Positions 43,120 to 52,800 of a stretch of DNA of 64,000 nt are shown here, in pieces. A program made the position numbers and the translations under genes. Every line of letters starts with the position of its first letter. Positions within the stretch are counted from its first letter, which is position 1. Source of the stretch: Ceratobasidium sp. AG-K (lineage: Eukaryota; Basidiomycota; Agaricomycetes; Cantharellales; Ceratobasidiaceae). A model generated the notes under the pieces. It saw only the letters and a program-made list of their open reading frames with translations, did not search any database and was not told the DNA's origin. The DNA lies in assembly GCA_037039685.1 (NCBI GenBank), contig JAWNGF010000001.1, positions 3,162,001 through 3,226,000 of the forward strand. The letters are read 5' to 3'.

Positions 43120-43533
43120 TGTCATGAGCTGACTAAGCTCAGACATTTAATTCTGATTTTATATCTTTTTTTCCGAACACTTTCCTTTTTTGGTACAAAT
43201 GTCCTCTGGCGCTTAATTTGTATCATGTGATGTATTTGTCTTTTCATTTGATATTAGTGATGCTTCCGGAACTTCCAGAATGTCGAGTCATATCTCTTAT
43301 CTCGCTTATTATCGGTCGTACTCGGTTTTCCCACACTGATAAATGATGACGTGGCACTGATCCCTCATGTATATAAACCCAGAGGTCAAGCCGGGTAACG
43401 ACAAGGCTTGACCTCTCCTCTCCATTAGGACTTGCTCAATCAATCCTCTTACTATCACTACTCCTTGGGTTCTAAGACTTGCCTAAGTCGAACCCCTTAA
43501 CTTTTATATACCTAATTGACCCAAGTCGGGACA
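43120..43533 (+). repeat. A1 3' LTR
   Basis: 414 bases, tgtcatgagc...gtcgggaca. It differs from the 5' LTR by a 2-base ct insertion and two transitions that I can see. Confidence 0.95.
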
Positions 43534-45162
43534 CAGCTTCAGTCCTTCCTTGAATTGGTTGATTAGTGCTTTCTGTCCCTAGTTGACGTCGACCAATAAG
43601 TAACGGAATTCAGAAGCATAGTTTGCTACCGAATTGTTCTGCCTGCATTTCCTGATATCGATTTCGGCCTTTGCCTTTTTGTTGGGGTCGCTAAATTGTT
43701 CCATGAAGTGGGTTTTGAAGTTTTCCCATGAGGCTAGGCTTTCAATATTTTCTCCTTGGTTTAGTGATCAAAGCAGTACTTGTGCCCAATGGGTGGCCGC
43801 TTTGTTTTCTGATTTGAAGTTGGCGAGTGCTTTGCGGATACGTTCTTCGTGTGAGTTATATTGATCGCCTAGTTGGATGAAATAACTCTCCATTTGAGTG
43901 ATGAACATTTCAGTGCCTTCTCCCTTTTTTCCGTCAAAGGAATCGGGGCGTGTAACTTTAGGGCGAAGCGTTCTTCCGCTGGCATTGGTTAATCGTTGAA
44001 GCCTTTGTTCTAGGTCCTCAATCCTGGTTGACTCTGCTTCTGGATGTGGTGGGGAACTTGATCGTCTAGAAGGATGCTCAGTATGTAGCGAAGCTTCGTC
44101 CATTTCTTCACGAAGGTTGTTGATGGTTTCTTGAATTGTTGTGACTTTTGTAGCAGTAGCGTTTCCCTCTTGTCGTAGGTTTTCTAGCCCCTGAGTTACT
44201 GCTTCGTTCCATTCAAATTGCCCTTGCCTAGTGGTATTGAGTTCCTCGCGGATATTGTTTACCAGCCCTTGTGTGTTTGTGACCTCATTTCGTAGTCTGG
44301 TTACATCTTGCCCTACTAGGAAGGTATTATGTTCGCTATTCCTCGAGGCATTGAGGATATCCGTGAGTGTTCCTTGTAGGGTGTTGATGGAATCGTTGAA
44401 GATTTGTTGGTTATTTGCTAAGACCTGAGTGGATTGTTCTAAACCGTTGAGTCTTCTATCAATAGTTATCCTCATGCCGTCAATAATCCTTAAGAGCGCG
44501 TTGTGTCTTCCAAGGTGAAGATCGTCAAGGTCGTCCAAGTTATTAATCATGGTTCTACTGCTGGAGCTAGAACTTGAGCTGGGAATTCTAGGGATGTCTT
44601 GTTCTTCCGTTGCTGTTGGTTGCTGGGAATGCCCTTGTGGTACATATGGCGGTGCAGGGTTGACTGGTGTCACGGCTTGAGAGCTTATTTGGATTGGCCC
44701 GACATTGGTTATGGTTCCTGTGATCTGTGGGATTTGAGCGGCGTGGGAAATGTGTGGTGTGGGAGGTGGTCTGATAGGAACAAGGGATACGCCTCCATGA
44801 GCTTCGGGTTGGGGGGAAAAAAACTGTCTTCTGGATCCTAAAGGCCATAGTGGGCGCGAGGGTCCTGGGCTTGCATTTGAAATTGGGATTTGGATTGCAA
44901 CTGGTGTGGGGTCCTCAGTCATATACCCTGGTTCCCTAGCAACCATGGTAGGTTCTTCCTGAACGACTGAGATATTCTCAGTGTTGAATGTCCCTGGCAT
45001 AGAAGCCTGGCTCTGTGGTCGAGACCTTGCTGGTCCTCCCGCCTGTGCTTGTGCAATATCTTGTTCGTTGAGGGAACTTGTAGGTCTCGAAACTCTACTT
45101 GGTCCTCTTCTTAATGATAATGGTGTTGCAAGGCGTGACCCTGTGTCTTCTTGAATGGACAT
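43534..45162 (-). pseudogene. C1 gag, 5' part (two stops)
   Basis: Gag start at ATG 45,160-45,162 (MSIQEDTGSRLATPLSLRRG). A disordered Pro/Ser-rich N-terminus is followed by a long coiled coil (RRLNGLEQSTQVLANNQ, VTRLRNEVTNTQGLVNN, TTIQETINNLREEMDE) and the capsid start (VTRPDSFDGKKGEGTEMFI). Stops are TGA at 43,768-43,770 (CGA type, after AQVLL) and TAG at 43,579-43,581. Beyond the second stop the frame reads GQKALINQFKEGLKL and joins to 29,660 across A1. Confidence 0.88.
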
Positions 45163-45170
45163 GTTTGTTA

Positions 45171-45182
45171 AGCTTGTTTTGT
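45171..45182 (-). other. C1 self-primer binding site
   Basis: On the minus strand ACAAAACAAGCT, two bases inside the 5' LTR. It is complementary to the predicted transcript 5' end AGCTTGTTTTGT (45,357 down to 45,346). Confidence 0.7.
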
Positions 45183-45184
45183 AA

Positions 45185-45641
45185 TGTCGTAAGCTTCTTC
45201 TTGGTGGCTCTGAGACACGCCGCGATGGAGAGTGGACGGCACTAAGACCTAAGTGACCTCTTGAGCCACAACACACTTAAGCGTCTGTAGGCTCTTGAGG
45301 GTAGGGGTGGTTCTAAGTGTCACTCAGAGGGAATGTTTTGACGAGACAAAACAAGCTGGGGATACCAGGCTTGTTGGTCCTGTATATATATCAAAGAAGC
45401 GGCCAAGTCATACAGGGCGCAGCCACACAAGTCATAAGTACAGGCCAGTCAGGAGTGTCCAAGTGAGTCATGCTGTATGAACAGACATGACTCGTACAAA
45501 GCACAGCCGCGTTACACAATGTAACAGAATAACCACAAGAAGGTGGCAACGCGGCAAACAGAAACGGGGAACGTAACACAAGAGGGAAAACAGGCGGGCG
45601 CGACAACAGGCGAGTCCGATGGAGTGAGCTAGCTCACGACA
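45185..45641 (-). repeat. C1 5' LTR
   Basis: 457 bases, tgtcgtaagc...ctcacgaca on the plus strand. The minus-strand TATA box spans 45,390-45,383 and the predicted RNA start is 45,357. TGAGTCA/TGACTC-type sites lie further upstream in LTR orientation. Confidence 0.92.
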
Positions 45642-46753
45642 CACGACTTGCCCATTGCGGGTCACCAAGGACAAGCCAGAACTCTAGAACTTATTTCTAG
45701 AAACTACTACTGGCCAGGCATGAAAGCACAAGTCAACAAGTATGTTGACAGTTGCAAAGCGTGCCAGAGGGGGAAGGGAAGCAAAGGACACCTGCCACTC
45801 AAACCCTTGCCCATTCTGGAGAAACCTTGGGAAAATATCGCATATGATTTTCATAGTGAAATTACCAAGATCAAAAGGGTTCGACAGTGTCCTTGTTGTG
45901 ATGGACCGCTTTTCCAGAATGGCACACTTCATCCCCTGCAAAGAGTCCACAAACTCAGAAGAACTTGCTGATATTTTTGTGAAGGAAGTATGGTGCCTTC
46001 ATGGTTTCCCCAGAACCACTGTCTTGGATAGAGGATCCACCTTCAAATCACACTTCTTAGAAGCGGTCTACAAGCAGCTAGGAATCCAGGGGACATTCTC
46101 CACTGCCTTCCACCCTGAAACAGATGGCTTGGTGGAAAGAACAAACCAATGGCTTGAGGGATGGATACACATCTTTGGAAATCACAAGCAGGACGATTGG
46201 GCAAAATGGTTACCCATTGCGGAATTCTGCCACAACAACCACAAGAATCAAGTCACAAACAAATCCCCCTTTGAAGTCATCTATGGCATGACCCCCAAAT
46301 GGTCTATTGAGGACTATGTGACTTGATCCCTGGAGGGAGACAAGTGGACAAAGGACATGGAAGCTGTATGGGAAGAAACAAAGGCTCTGATGGAATATCA
46401 TCAATCAAGGGAAGAAACCCCAAAGATACAATACAAGGAAGGAGACAGTGTCTGGCTCTTGACTACCAACATCACCACAAGACGCCCAAGCAAGAAGCTT
46501 GATGACAAAAAGACAGGCCCCTTTATTGTGAAAAAACAAATCTCTTCACATGCCTACCAACTTGATCTTCCAAAGTCCATGTGCATCCACAACATCTTCC
46601 ATGGAAATATGTTGACCCCCTATACTGAAGATCTAGACTTCCAACAAAATCAGCCCCGACCCCCACCTATAGTGACTGAAGAAGGCAAAGAGGAATATGA
46701 AGTAGAGAAGATTGTAGATTGGCATCAGGACCCTGATGGGCTGAAATACCGCA
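45642..46753 (+). pseudogene. B1 integrase and start of chromodomain
   Basis: B1 pol resumes after C1 directly in the integrase zinc-binding domain (DLPIAGHQGQARTLELIS, CKACQRGKG). A frameshift near 45,850 separates it from the catalytic core (VVMDRFSRMAHF, LDRGSTFKSHF, TDGLVERTNQ). A TGA at 46,324-46,326 interrupts the segment before the GPY/SH3-like part. The chromodomain begins YEVEKIVDWHQDPDGLKYR and is cut at 46,753 by A3. RT and RNase H are absent. Confidence 0.88.
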
Positions 46754-47168
46754 TGTCATGAGCTGACTAAGCTCAGACATTTTATTCTGATTTTATATCT
46801 TTTTTTCCGAACACTTTCCTTTTTTGGTACAATTGTCCTCTGGCGCTTAACTTGTGTCATGTGATGTATTTGTCTTGTCATTTGATATTGGTGATGCTTC
46901 CGGAACTTCCAGAATGTCGAGTCATGTCTCTTATCTCGCTTATCATCGATTGTACTCGGCTTTCCCACACTGATAGATGATGACGTGGCACTGATCCCTC
47001 ATGTATATAAACCCAGAGGTCAAGCCGGTTAACGACAAGGCTTGACCTCCTCTCCACTAGGACTTGCCCAATTAAATCCTCTTACTCATCACCACTCCTT
47101 GGGTTCAAAGACTTGTCTAAGTCGAACCCCTTAACCTTTTATATACCTAATTGACCCAAGTCGGGACA
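46754..47168 (+). repeat. A3 5' LTR
   Basis: 415 bases, tgtcatgagctgac...gtcgggaca. It carries a CRE/UPRE-like tgacgtgg at 46,981-46,988, a TATA box at 47,004-47,010 and the predicted transcript start at 47,037. Confidence 0.96.
46981..47048 (+). promoter_or_regulatory. A3 core promoter and transcript 5' end with inverted repeat
   Basis: TGACGTGG at 46,981 is followed by TATATAA at 47,004. Then come AGGTCAAGCC at 47,017-47,026 and its reverse complement GGCTTGACCT at 47,039-47,048. AAGGCTTGACCT (47,037-47,048) pairs with the primer site at 47,171-47,182, so RNA should start near 47,037, 33 bases after the TATA box. The upstream arm repeats the primer-site sequence inside the LTR. Confidence 0.6.
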
Positions 47169-48486
47169 TTAGGTCAAGCCTTCTAAGCATCGGCCATAAG
47201 CCCCTGCTCTTCCACCAAGTAGATAGAACGTACACGGGAAAACGGGCATAGTACAACGAACGAAGAGCTATACTTGATATAGACCAGTAGTTCCACGTCG
47301 CTATACGCTGTCAGTGAACCCAATCGTTATCCTCTTTTGGGTCATAGCGGCTTTAGTCAGCTAAATACACCCTTACTCTGTTATACACTGTCGCTATCAC
47401 GCCCGCCCAAGGCTGTTGATAACTGATAAGATCAGATAAGGAGTATATAAAGCAAAAGCTTAGCGTCTAGCACCCTTCACATCCAAATCAACATCTCGAG
47501 GAAGCCAGATCCTCTCAAGCAAAAACTGGAAAGTGGTCGGAGCACCACCCAAGTTAACACTCTCATCCATCAAGAACCACATCAACTTGTCATTTCCATC
47601 AGTACGCACTAAAAAGGAACTAATTAGTAACTAACTAATTAACCTTAAAAGTGTTCCCCGCATTTTTTAGCCTCTGCAAAGCAGTCTTTAGACTAAAGGA
47701 CTTCGTACTTGATCTAGACACCAAAGTCGACGAATTAAACAGTCGAATTGAAGTGCTAGAAGAAGATCAAGTTGAACAAGCAGAGGATTTAAGGGTCGAA
47801 CGTACCAGAAACGACGAAAACCACAATCAACTCGAAGCCGATTATCAATCCCTCCATTCAAGGCTCGAGTTCATCGAAATTAGCCTTGACAATACAAACA
47901 AGCAACAAGCCGATCAAGATCGTGTCCAAAGCATAAATTTGGCGGACACTAATATCAAAGTCGAGCGATTGCAAGAACAAACCCGTGTCTTGATCGAAAA
48001 CTGCGACCAACTTATAAAAATCCAAGAAAAACACACTCGAAAGGTCGAAAATCTCATCAACAACAACAAACGACAGTGGCGCACTATTGAAACCCTTAAA
48101 GACAAAATCAAGGGAAAATACTGTCATCTTGCAGCAGAAGTGCGTATTCCTATCAACCAGGATTACCGCCTTCTAAATCACCTTAATTCTATCGCACCCA
48201 ATCCTTTTCAGTGGGACCAAGACCTCGACTCACACAGGAACAACACAGGGAACAGCTTAGACTAGAGTCCCTAACACTCTTTATTGAAGACGTTCATCGT
48301 AACTACATATACAAACAGTACGACGAACTAGGAGTAATCAACGCGTTGTTTCTGGAGGACGAAAACCTTGAACTGATATTTTTGAGGAGTTTGCGCATTA
48401 TTAAAGATAGAAGGGTTCGGAGAAGAATTCGTAACATTTTGTACGGCCTTGGATCTCAATAAATCTACCTTTTTCCCTGCTCCAAT
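47169..48486 (+). other. A3 leader: no ATG in 1.45 kb, with Met-less open frames
   Basis: From the predicted RNA start (47,037) to the gag ATG (48,487) I find no ATG in any sense frame. Within it, ORF-a (47,651-48,265, open from 47,639) is 204 codons of coiled coil (NSRIEVLEEDQVEQAEDL, VERLQEQTRVLIENCDQL). ORF-b (48,211-48,462) overlaps it by 55 bases in the -1 frame and ends 24 bases before the gag ATG. Neither has a Met codon. A branch-like actaactaattaacc and tttttag at about 47,630-47,670 could form an intron end. Whether these frames are translated (non-AUG start, splicing or frameshift) is open. Confidence 0.65.
47171..47182 (+). other. A3 self-primer binding site
   Basis: AGGTCAAGCCTT lies two bases after the 5' LTR and is the perfect complement of 47,037-47,048. 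There is no tRNA-type TGG sequence. Confidence 0.7.
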
Positions 48487-49839
48487 ATGTCGAGAGCCCC
48501 ATCACCCGGTCAAGGGGGATTTACCCAAATTTCAGCAACATCTGGACCCGATGTAGTTGCACAGGCAATCAATGCCTTAATAGACGAAGTGCGAAAAATT
48601 AACGGTCACATTAATGCCTTAAATGGCATCACCTCTACCCTAGAATTGGGAATCGACAATAACATTGCAGATATTCATGCAATTCAAAATCAAACCGCAC
48701 AAATTGCACCCCTTCACCAATTAATGAATGCGGTATCTCAATCACTTGCAAACATGGGTGCAACACCCTCTACCACCGCGTCAACAACCACCCCAGGATA
48801 CAAACTCAAGATGCATCCCCCAGAGGAATTCTCTGGAGATGTAGATAAGTTTGATGAGTTTAAGTCGCAATGTACTCTGTACATAAACCACACATCCCCA
48901 CAAGCAACCACAGAACAAAAAATCACTTATATCATGGGCTATTGCAAGGGGCCTGCCTATGTATGGATGCAACCTGGAATTGATGTGGACACGGCAAGGA
49001 GGGGAGCAACAACTTGGCTACACGACATGGATGAATTCTGGAACGAAATGCAAGCTAGGTTCGGCGATGTTCACAAAATCGACTGATATAGACAATTATA
49101 CAAGAAGTTGATCCAGAAGAACTCTGTCCAAGATTATCTACGAGACTTTGTCACTTATTCATCGGTACTTGGATACACCAATCGAGTACTTCGTGATGAT
49201 TTCTATGACGGTCTTAAGGATGAAATCAAGATGGCCATGGTGTCACAGAACTTTAAACCCCACGAAGCAACAAGAACATTCAATCAAGTTCGCGAAAGAG
49301 CCCTGGAAATTGACTCTACAATGAATGCCATTAACGCACCAAAGAAGTCGCAAGGCCCACAAACCAGTACCTCCAAACAAACCACTGCCAAGACAACCCC
49401 AAGCGTTGCAAACACCTCACTAGGTCAAAGATTCAACGTAAATGACCGTGTCTTTATGTCAAAGCCTACAGGGGGAGTGCAATACGGCAAAATCTCAAAC
49501 ATTACCAGAAACGCCAAGGGCCGCCCAGTACCACAGATCTCCTGGGACGATGGGACAAAAGGAAATGTTCCTTTTGGAGCAATTCAAAAAGACACTCGAA
49601 CCAGTACCTTCAACGCTCCAATTATTCAAACACCCAAATCGTCCACTCCTGCTAAAGACCCCAACGCAATGGATCTGGATGGGAAAGGAAAAGGACCAAT
49701 GATTTGCTTCACCTGCGGTGGCAAGGGACACTCAGCAAGAGTCTGTCCTTCTAAAAACACAGCCTCAGGGTTTGAAGCTCAGATTGAAGAAATCTCTTCA
49801 GACATCGAATCGGGAAAAGACGTCACCGAGGCTTATTAA
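48487..49839 (+). CDS. A3 gag (one in-frame TGA)
   Basis: 450-codon gag from the first AUG of the predicted transcript. A short N-terminus (MSRAPSPGQGG) is followed by a helical segment, the capsid-like domain (EEFSGDVDKFDEFKSQC, ARFGDVHKID, DDFYDGLKDEIKMAMV), an SH3/Tudor-like segment at about residues 313-365 (NVNDRVFMSKPTGGVQYG, PQISWDDGTKGNVPF) and the CCHC knuckle CFTCGGKGHSARVC at about 405-419. The only defect is TGA at 49,084-49,086 where A1 has CGA. The stop TAA at 49,837-49,839 is followed 35 bases later by the pol ATG in another frame. Confidence 0.9.
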
Positions 49840-49874
49840 GGAGCCAAGTACTCGGTGATATATTAGCTAGTAAT

Positions 49875-52800
49875 ATGGATGAACTAGAAATCATGTCAAT
49901 ATCAAATGAAAACCAATTATACCTTGATTTCACCGCTCATCCACTAGCTACGGCTCCTGATTCTAAGTCAGTTAACAGATCGAAAAGATTCTCTGGACAA
50001 GCACTCCTCGACTGCGGTGCAACCTCCTGTTTCATCAACCCTTCCCTAGCAAAAGAGGCAAACCTTCCCCTTTTTCAGCACAAAAAACCAAAGACTCTGC
50101 GAGTTATAGACGGACGGGAAGTCTCGTCTGGAAAAGTCACCCACTATACAAAATTTAGGCTTGTCATGGGAACACATTCCAGCGAAATAGAATGTCATGT
50201 CACAAACATTGGAAGACACCCTATTGTACTCGGGATGTCATGGCTCAAAAAACATAACCCACAAATTAATTGGAAAAACAGGACAATCGCATACACAAGC
50301 AACTTCTGCTCAGAAAACTGCCTAGAAGTCCCGTCTACACTCCAAATTGCAGCTGAAACTACATTACCAGAGGAATACAAAGAGTTTGCAGATGTATTCG
50401 ACGAATCCAGGTTAGAAGAACTCCCACCTCACAGGCCAACGGACATTACGCTCGATCTCCTACCAGAAGCTAAACTAAAGCACGGCCCTATCTACAAAAC
50501 GTCCCCAGCTGAAGACAAGGAAATGAAGAAAGTACTAGAAACCCTGATCCGAAGGGGACACATTCAGATTTCTAAGTCTCCTTTGGCTTCCCCGGTTCTG
50601 TTTGTCAAAAAACCACATCCAGAAGATCCAAACAACCCAGAATTACGCTTTTGCGTTGACTACAGATATGTGAATTCGCTATGCAAATTCAACGCGAGTG
50701 GAATACCTCTATTGGACCAATGGCTAAGGGCCCTGGAAGGATTTGTCATTGGCACCACTCTAGACTTGGCACAAGGATTCCATCAAACTCGAATAGCAGC
50801 AGGCCATGAATGGAAAACAGCATTCAAAACTCAATACGGCATGTACAAATGGAAAGTCATGCCCTTTGGTCTCAAAAACGCCCCATCAAGCTTCCAGTCC
50901 CTAATGAACTCCATATTCAGGGACATTATGGGGGTTTTCGTACTCGTATACATTGATGATATCTTTGTTTTTTCCAAACGAGTCGAAGATCATCCAGGAC
51001 ACGTGAAAGAGGTGCTAAGAAGACTAAGGGAACACAAGCTGATCACGAAATTGAAAAAATGCAAATTCCACCAGACCAAACTGGACTGGGTAGGACTGGT
51101 CATTTCCAATAAAGGAATCGAAACGGATCAGGAAAAGGTCACGGCGGCTATGAACTGGAAAGCTCCCAAAAACGTCAAACAAGTTCAAGAATTCTTAGGA
51201 TTCGTCAATTTCTATCGAAGATTCATTCAAGACTTTGCCGGCAAAGCCAGACCTCTGTACAACCTACTTAAGAAGGATCAAAAGTGGCAGTGGACAAGCA
51301 AAGAACAAGAGGCCATGAATGCGCTAAAAGAGGCTCTTAAAGTGGCACCTGTAATGATGCAGCCCAATCAGAATAAGGAATTTTTCCTCGAAACAGACGC
51401 GTCGGGATTTGCTACAGGAGCAGTTCTATCTCAAAAGGATGAAGAAGGGAAACTACACCCTGTAGCTTTTCTTTCTAAATCACTAAATCCGGCTGAGCGA
51501 AACTATGACATTTTTGACAAAGAACTATTGGCAATAATTAGAGCCTTCAAAGAATGGCGGCACCTACTTCAAGGCACAGAAAAAGCTGTTCAAGTAATAA
51601 CAGATCACAAAAATTTGGAATACTTCTCATCATCCAAGCAATTGAATCAACGCCAAATCCGCTGGATGAATTTCTTGGTAGACTTCAACTTCCAAATCTT
51701 GTACAGACCAGGAAGCCAAAACAAAAAAGCAGACATTCTCTCAAGGCGATACGACCTAGAACCTTTGGGGGGGGTAGAGAACCAAGTTCTCCTCAAACCA
51801 GACATTTTTATTTCGGCTATCACCCCTGACCAGGAAATTAACGATCTAATCAGAGAAGCAATCCTTGAAGATCCCAGATTAGAGGAAGCCCACAATAAGC
51901 TGAGAAACGGAGAAAAAGTCAAAGATTGGGAATACAGAGAAGGACTCCTAATGTTCAAAGGAAAGATCTTTGTCCCTAGGGATGAAACTGTCAGAAACCT
52001 GATATTGGAATCGCGCCATGACAATATTTCAGCTGGGCATCCGGGACAAGCAAGAACATTGGAATTAGTTTCCAGAACTTACTACTGGCCAACCATGAAG
52101 AAATTTGTCAACTCTTATGTGTCACACTGCGAAACATGCATTCGAGTTAAACCATCGAACCAACTCCCCACAGGATTACTGCGTCCTCTACATATTCCTG
52201 AGAGACCTTGGGAAGAGATCTCCTATGACATGATTGTAGGGCTCCCAGAATCAGAAGGATATGACGCAATCTTAACAGTAGTAGATCGGTTCTCCAAGAT
52301 GGCACACTATCTCCCTTGCAAATCAACGGCCACAGCAGTAGACATAGCCAATATTTTTGTCGCAAACATTTGGAAACTTCACGGCACTCCAAAGGCAACA
52401 GTCTCGGATAGAGGATCCACTTTCAACTCAAAGTTCATTAGGCATCTATACAAACGGTTAGACGTAAAACCTACCTTCAGCACAGCGTACCATCCAAGGA
52501 CAGATGGACAGTCAGAACAAGCAAACCAAGTGGTTGAAATCTTTATCAGGGCATTTGTCAACCATAGGCAAAACGACTGGGTGGCCCTGCTCCCTATGGC
52601 AGAATTTGCGTACAACAATGGAATCCAAGCATCCACTGGCAAAACCCCTTTCCAAATCTGCCAGGGTTTTAACCCTAGAATGAACATCGGGGAAGAATCA
52701 GACTATACTGTTCCTGAAGCTGATGCCCATGTGGAATTCCTGCTGAAAGGATACGACGAAGTCAAAGCCGCTCTCATCTTAGCAAATCAGTCCTACAAAC

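Larger units (their letters stand above)
29661..43533 (+). mobile_element. A1: family-A gypsy element in C1 gag, hosting A2
   Basis: Plus-strand element with LTRs of 412 and 414 bases (two substitutions and a 2-base indel that I can find). The target duplication has one mismatch (cggct at 29,656-29,660, cagct at 43,534-43,538). Net length without A2 is 6,941 bases. Its pol is open once A2 is removed; its gag has a one-base deletion. Confidence 0.93.
17432..45641 (-). mobile_element. C1: family-C gypsy element hosting D1 and A1
   Basis: Minus-strand element with 457-base LTRs at both ends. Net length without D1 and A1 is about 7.2 kb, with complete gag, pol and ORF3 order. The LTRs differ at about 9 of 457 positions. 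Unlike every other complete element here it has no matching target duplication (tgcaa at 17,427-17,431 against cacga at 45,642-45,646), and about 2 kb of its host B1 is missing at the junction. Confidence 0.9.

Noticed and set aside
47161..47190. tRNA-type primer binding site
   Set aside because: No TGG start after the LTR; the self-complementary site explains the sequence better in all four families.
48211..48265. Canonical -1 slippery heptamer
   Set aside because: I searched the overlap in the ORF-a frame and found no X XXY YYZ heptamer, so a standard frameshift signal is not claimed.
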